The notes under the pieces are model-generated. The model saw only the letters and a list, made by a program, of their open reading frames with translations, made no database searches and had not been told where the DNA came from. Positions 18,820-22,526 of a stretch of DNA of 22,526 bases are shown here, piece after piece. The position numbers and the translations under genes were made by a program. Location of the stretch: assembly GCA_037176905.1 (NCBI GenBank), contig JBBBWG010009712.1, forward strand, positions 1 to 22,526. Direction: 5' to 3'. The first letter of the stretch is position 1; each line of letters starts with the position of its first letter. This DNA comes from Azolla pinnata (Eukaryota; Streptophyta; Polypodiopsida; Salviniales; Salviniaceae).

Positions 18820-19908
18820 ATTTGTGATCCTTCGTGAAAACCTTAGTAAGTTTTTCTTTTGAGAAACTGTCATGCCTTCTTGTCACTAGACGAAATGGGT
18901 TACCTATATACTTAGATGTATTGATAATCTATAGATTAGATTCTGTTTGTTTACAAATTTTGAAGTAACCTTTTCTTTCATGAAAACAAAGAGTGGCCAT
19001 ATTTTGTAGGCTATCTGTACAAAAATAACATCATCACATACCTCTGCTTGTTTAGATAGCAGATAATGTTAGAGGGTAAAAGCTTGTTAGAACAATGTCC
19101 AAAATATCTTCTAACATACTTTAAGTGTTCAGTCGAGGTGAAGACGGTCATGGTCGATGATACCCAATATCACCAGCATTTAATGGAGTACTTAAAGAAA
19201 ACATGAGTCACCTCTGAAAATATTTGTGTCTCGGAAACCTTGTGGATTCGATATGAATCGTGTTGCGAGGAACCTTGGTTATATTTGCTTCTTTTTTTTG
19301 GAGACTTCGTAAAATTAAAACAAGACTCTGGTTCTAAGAGACCGTGCGTTTGAATCTCTCTTCGAACAATTTCCAAAGGTTTGTATGGATACTATGTCTC
19401 TAATAGGAGATAGTTCTAATTCGTGCAAAAAGTGCCTTGGCTACTTTTCCCTATAGGAAATAGGCTTCAAACACGTCGTGTATAGGGATATAGCTATGTA
19501 TTTGCATTGAATGAGAAATTATAGAAGTTTAACGATGGTGAGGCACTTTTTTAAGAATTTGAAGCATGTTTTGAATGTTTTCCTAAAAACATAAACTAGT
19601 CATGTTTTCCACGCTATCTCTACACAAACAACATAATCACATAACCCTTCTTATTTAGATGGGAAATACTGCTAGAAGGTAAAACCTAGTCAAAATATTT
19701 TACAAAATATCCGGTAAAATACTTAGAGTGTTCAGTATAAGCAAAGAAAGCCATGGATGCCACACAAAATATTGTGCGTATAGAACCTGGTTGATTTGAT
19801 ATCAATCTTTTCTGCAATATAATTGTCTATTAAGGGGATGTTACCGTAAAAGCTCGATTACATCCGATTACCTTATAAATATTTGAATAAAAAATTTAAA
19901 ATTAAAAG

Positions 19909-19992
19909 GTCAAGATGGCCGAGTGGTTTAAGGCCATAGACTCAAGTTCTAGTTCTCATTAGAGAGCATGGGTTCAAATCCCACTCTCGACA
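19909..19992 (+). pseudogene. tRNA-Leu(CAA) pseudogene, copy 9
   Basis: Full length with anticodon CAA and A-box TGGCCGAGTGG. Mismatches occur in the acceptor (GTCAAGA/TCTCGAC), anticodon stem (ATAGA/TCTAG), D stem (GCC against GCC) and T stem (ATGGG/CCCAC). Confidence 0.65.
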
Positions 19993-21106
19993 ATTTGCGA
20001 ATCTTCGTGAAAACAACCTGAGTATGTTTTTCTTTTATCAGATGCTTCTTATTTTCTGAAAAAATGTCCTAGCTTCTTGTCACTACATGAAATGGGTTTC
20101 CGATATAGCTAGATTTATTGATAATCTATAGATTAGATTCAGTTTGGCTATAAATTTTGAAGTAATATCGTTTTTCTCATGAAAATATAGAGTGACCATA
20201 TTTTGTAGGCTATCTATCCAAAAATAACATAATCACATAACTTTGCTTCTTTAGATAGTAGATAATGTTAGAGGGTAAAAGCTTGTCAGAACATTCTCCA
20301 AAATATCTTCTAACATACTTTAAGTGTTCAGTAGAGGCGAAGATAGTCATGGATGATACCCAATATCATGTGCATTTAATGGAGTACTTGAAGAAAAGAT
20401 TAGTTACCTCTGAAAATGTTCGTCCCTCAAAAACCTTGTGGATTGAATATGAATCGTGTTCCGGGGATGCTTTGTTTATATTTTTTTCTTTGTTGTGTAA
20501 ACTTCTTAAAATTAATACAAGACTCAGGTTCTAAGAGACCGCACGTTCAAATCCCGCTTCTAACAATTTACAAAGGTATGCACAAATACTATGTCTCTTA
20601 TAGGAGACAGTTTTGATTCATGCATTAACTAGGTTGGCTTCTTTTCCCTATAAGAAGTGGGGTTCAAGCAAATCTTATATAGGTATATAGTTGTGTACTT
20701 GGATTGATTGAAAAATTATAGAAGTTTAAGGAATATGGTCAACCGGTTTCTTAAGAATTTGAAGCAATGTTCTTAATGTGTTTCTAAAAACATAAACTAG
20801 TCATGTTTTCCAGGCTATCTCTACGTGAACAACATAATCACATAACCCTTCTTGTTTAGATGGGAACGACTACTAGAGGGTAAAAGCTTGTCAAAACATT
20901 CTCCCAAATATCTTGGAGAACAGTTTTAGTGTTCAGTACAAGCAAAGAAAGTCATGGCGGACACCAAGTATATTGTGCGTATAGAACCTTGATGATTTTA
21001 TATAATTCATTTTTTGCACTATAATTTTTTAGTAAAATGATATTAGGATTAAACCTTGGTTAGATTTGATTACCTTATAAATATTTAAAAAATCAAATAA
21101 TAAAAG

Positions 21107-21140
21107 GTCAAGATGGCCTAGTCTAAGGCGTTCTCATCAA
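21107..21140 (+). pseudogene. tRNA-Leu remnant, copy 10
   Basis: Only the 5' acceptor and A-box (GTCAAGATGGCC), a D-arm scrap (TCTAAGGCG) and TTCTCATCAATG of the variable arm remain. The anticodon, T arm and 3' acceptor are deleted, and the monomer continues with the normal downstream sequence. Confidence 0.65.
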
Positions 21141-21679
21141 TGTTTATGAAAACCTTAGTATACTTTTCTTGCATCAGATACTTCTTATTTATAGAAAAAC
21201 TGTCTTGGCTTCTCGTCACTAGACGAAATGGGTTTCGTATATAATTAGATTTATTGATTGTCTATAGATTAGATTTAGTTTGTCAATAAATGTTGAAGCA
21301 ATAGTTTTCATTTTTTCATGAAAACATAGAGTGGCCATATTTTGTAGGCTATTTGTACAAAAATAAAATAATCACATAACTTTTTTTGAGTAGATGGGAG
21401 ATACTATTAAACCGTAAGAGCTTATCAAAACAATCTACCGAATATCTAGTAAAATACTTTGAGTGTTCAATATAGGCAAAGATAGTCATGGATGACACCT
21501 AATATCATGTGCATTAAATGAAGTGCTTGAAGAAAAGATGAAACAACTGTTAAAATATTTGTGGGTAGAAAATCTTGTTTATTCGATATGAATGATGTTT
21601 AACACTATAATTTGTTACTTAGGGGATACTACGACAAAACTATTATGTTTAAATACCAAACTCAAAGTTCTTTATTAAG

Positions 21680-21750
21680 TTCAACATGGTTGAGTGGTCT
21701 AAGGTGCGAGATTCAATGTTTTGGTTCTCATGAGAGAGCGTTGGTTCAAA
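21680..21750 (+). pseudogene. tRNA-Leu-like remnant in C1
   Basis: GTTCAACATGGTTGAGTGG retains the A-box outline, the loop TTCAATG keeps anticodon CAA, and the variable arm TCTCATGAGAGA is present. The T arm breaks off after TTGGTTCAAA and no 3' acceptor strand follows. Confidence 0.6.
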
Positions 21751-22171
21751 AAGTGTCCTGGGTTCTTTCCACTAGATGAAATGGATTTCTAATAGACCCT
21801 ATCTATGTATATATCTATCTAATTAGATTGATTGATAGTTTATAAAAACTTACAGATGGTCAGGTATATATTAGTTAGTCGATGAGATTCAGTTTGTGAA
21901 TAAATTTTGAAGCAATACTTTGATCGTTTTCATGAAAACATAAAATAGCAATATTTTCTAGGCTCTCTACACAAACAACATAATCACATAACTTTGTTTG
22001 TTTAGATCAGAGATACTATTTGAGAGTAAAATCTTGTCAAAATATTCTCCAAAATATCTGATAAAATACTTTGAGTGTTCAATACAGGCAAAGACAGTCA
22101 TGCATGATACCCAATTTAATGTGCATTAAATGGAGTATTTGCAGAAAACACTTGATAAGATGTTTAAGTTA

Positions 22172-22218
22172 TGTGAGTCTAAGGCACCAGACTCAAGTTT
22201 TGGTTCTCATGAGAGAGC
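22172..22218 (+). pseudogene. tRNA-Leu-like remnant in C2
   Basis: GAGTCTAAGGCACCAGACTC plus AAGTTTTGG holds the D-arm 3' side and an anticodon arm with CAA, followed by TCTCATGAGAGAGC of the variable arm. The acceptor 5' strand and everything from the T arm on are missing; unique sequence begins at 22219. Confidence 0.55.
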
Positions 22219-22448
22219 ACCATTCATTGTGGGGCCTTGAAGCCCGGGTTCTAAAGCGCCACTATGCATCATTGTTTCTGCCAACACTTCCTTTTGCTTG
22301 ATACACGACTTTGACACCCGATTGACAAGGCTTCAGGTTAGGGTTTTTTTAAGAGTTTAGGAGCGAGAGCAGATTAGGGTTTGATGGGCGAATTTGGGAG
22401 AGAGAGAAAATTAGGGTTTGATGGGTCTCCAGAAATGCATAAGAGAGA

Positions 22449-22452
<4 letters not shown>
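22219..22452. promoter_or_regulatory. Unique sequence with three telo-box motifs
   Basis: TTAGGGTTT occurs at 22338-22346, 22374-22382 and 22411-22419, the last two each followed by GATGGG. In plants this motif (AAACCCTAA on the other strand) is common in promoters and 5' UTRs of growth-related and translation genes. The surroundings are GA-rich. No open frame of note is seen in 22219-22337. Confidence 0.45.

Positions 22453-22526
<74 letters not shown>
22453..22526. repeat. (AG)n microsatellite reaching the window end
   Basis: At least 37 uninterrupted AG units run to the last base, so the true length is unknown. GA tracts of this kind often lie in plant 5' UTRs and core promoters, which fits the neighbouring telo-boxes. 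Confidence 0.95.

Larger units (their letters stand above)
18493..21391 (+). repeat. tRNA-Leu satellite array, block IV (rest of A8, B8, A9, B9, A10)
   Basis: Monomers begin at 19054 (B), 19657 (A), 20253 (B) and 20859 (A), spaced 596-606 bp. Corrected for the solo LTR, the A8-to-A9 distance is about 1173 bp, matching the dimer length elsewhere. B-type tRNA 3' halves lie at 19324-19368 and 20521-20563. A10 is shortened (533 bp) because most of its tRNA is deleted. Confidence 0.9.
21392..22218 (+). repeat. Monomeric, diverged edge of the array (C1, C2)
   Basis: Two monomers begin at 21392 and 22004, 612 bp apart. They combine traits of both types: B-like ATCATGTGCATTAAATG and TTCGATATGAATG, with an A-like CACTATAATTTGTTA and a complete-length tRNA stretch. 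They are more diverged from A and B than A and B copies are among themselves. The array stops in the variable arm of a tRNA-like sequence (22172-22218). Confidence 0.75.

Noticed and set aside
4610..19992. Functional tRNA-Leu gene cluster
   Set aside because: All but one copy have broken arms, missing D or anticodon arms, or an altered anticodon, so a working cluster is not supported.
20265..20534. 89-codon frame in monomer B9 as a host gene
   Set aside because: Equivalent frames in other B monomers are closed by stops (KKR followed by TGA), so it is a chance survivor of the array.
4371..22218. CRISPR array
   Set aside because: The repeats are about 590 bp, contiguous and contain no short repeat/unique spacer alternation. 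The genome is eukaryotic.
4371..22218. Centromeric satellite
   Set aside because: The dimer structure is suggestive, but sequence alone gives no evidence for centromere position.

Overview
The window looks like repeat-rich, gene-poor nuclear DNA of a land plant. Supporting signs are plant-type LTR retrotransposons with 5-bp target-site duplications, plant-style TATA boxes, nuclear class II tRNA-Leu(CAA) sequences, CACTA-like ends, telo-box motifs (TTAGGGTTT) and a long GA microsatellite. From memory only, the Glu/Ala/Pro-rich coiled-coil protein relics resemble repetitive hypothetical proteins of liverworts such as Marchantia. That is a low-confidence guess and no database was consulted. No intact protein-coding host gene is visible.

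Layout. 1-224: fragment of the same LTR-element family that is present more fully at 12757-17323. 225-1011: AT-rich direct repeats carrying tRNA-Arg-like remnants. 1012-1800: one end of a CACTA-like transposon (CACTACAA terminus, GC-rich subterminal repeats, CATA-rich tract). 1941-4371: decayed Penelope-like element (PLE) with recognisable reverse transcriptase, cut off at about 4370 by the start of the main array. 4371-22218: a tandem array of monomers of about 590 bp. Two diverged monomer types (A and B) alternate to give a dimer of about 1.17 kb. The A monomer carries a tRNA-Leu(CAA) sequence, mostly degenerate, and the B monomer only the 3' half of one. In the left part the dimers also alternate, giving a period of about 2.35 kb. 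At the right edge the array passes into older-looking monomers (C).

The array is interrupted by a second, rearranged CACTA-like piece (9385-10975), by a non-autonomous LTR retrotransposon (12757-17323) inserted exactly in the T arm of one tRNA-Leu copy with target duplication GTGGG, and by a solo LTR (18149-18492) with target duplication ATACT. 22219-22526 is unique sequence with three telo-box motifs and an (AG)n tract running off the window, possibly the promoter or 5' UTR side of a neighbouring gene.

The main novelty is the tRNA-Leu-bearing higher-order satellite and its use as a landing site for several element classes. Only the tRNA copy at 6830-6913 folds essentially completely and is followed directly by a T5 run, so it is the best candidate for a functional RNA gene.
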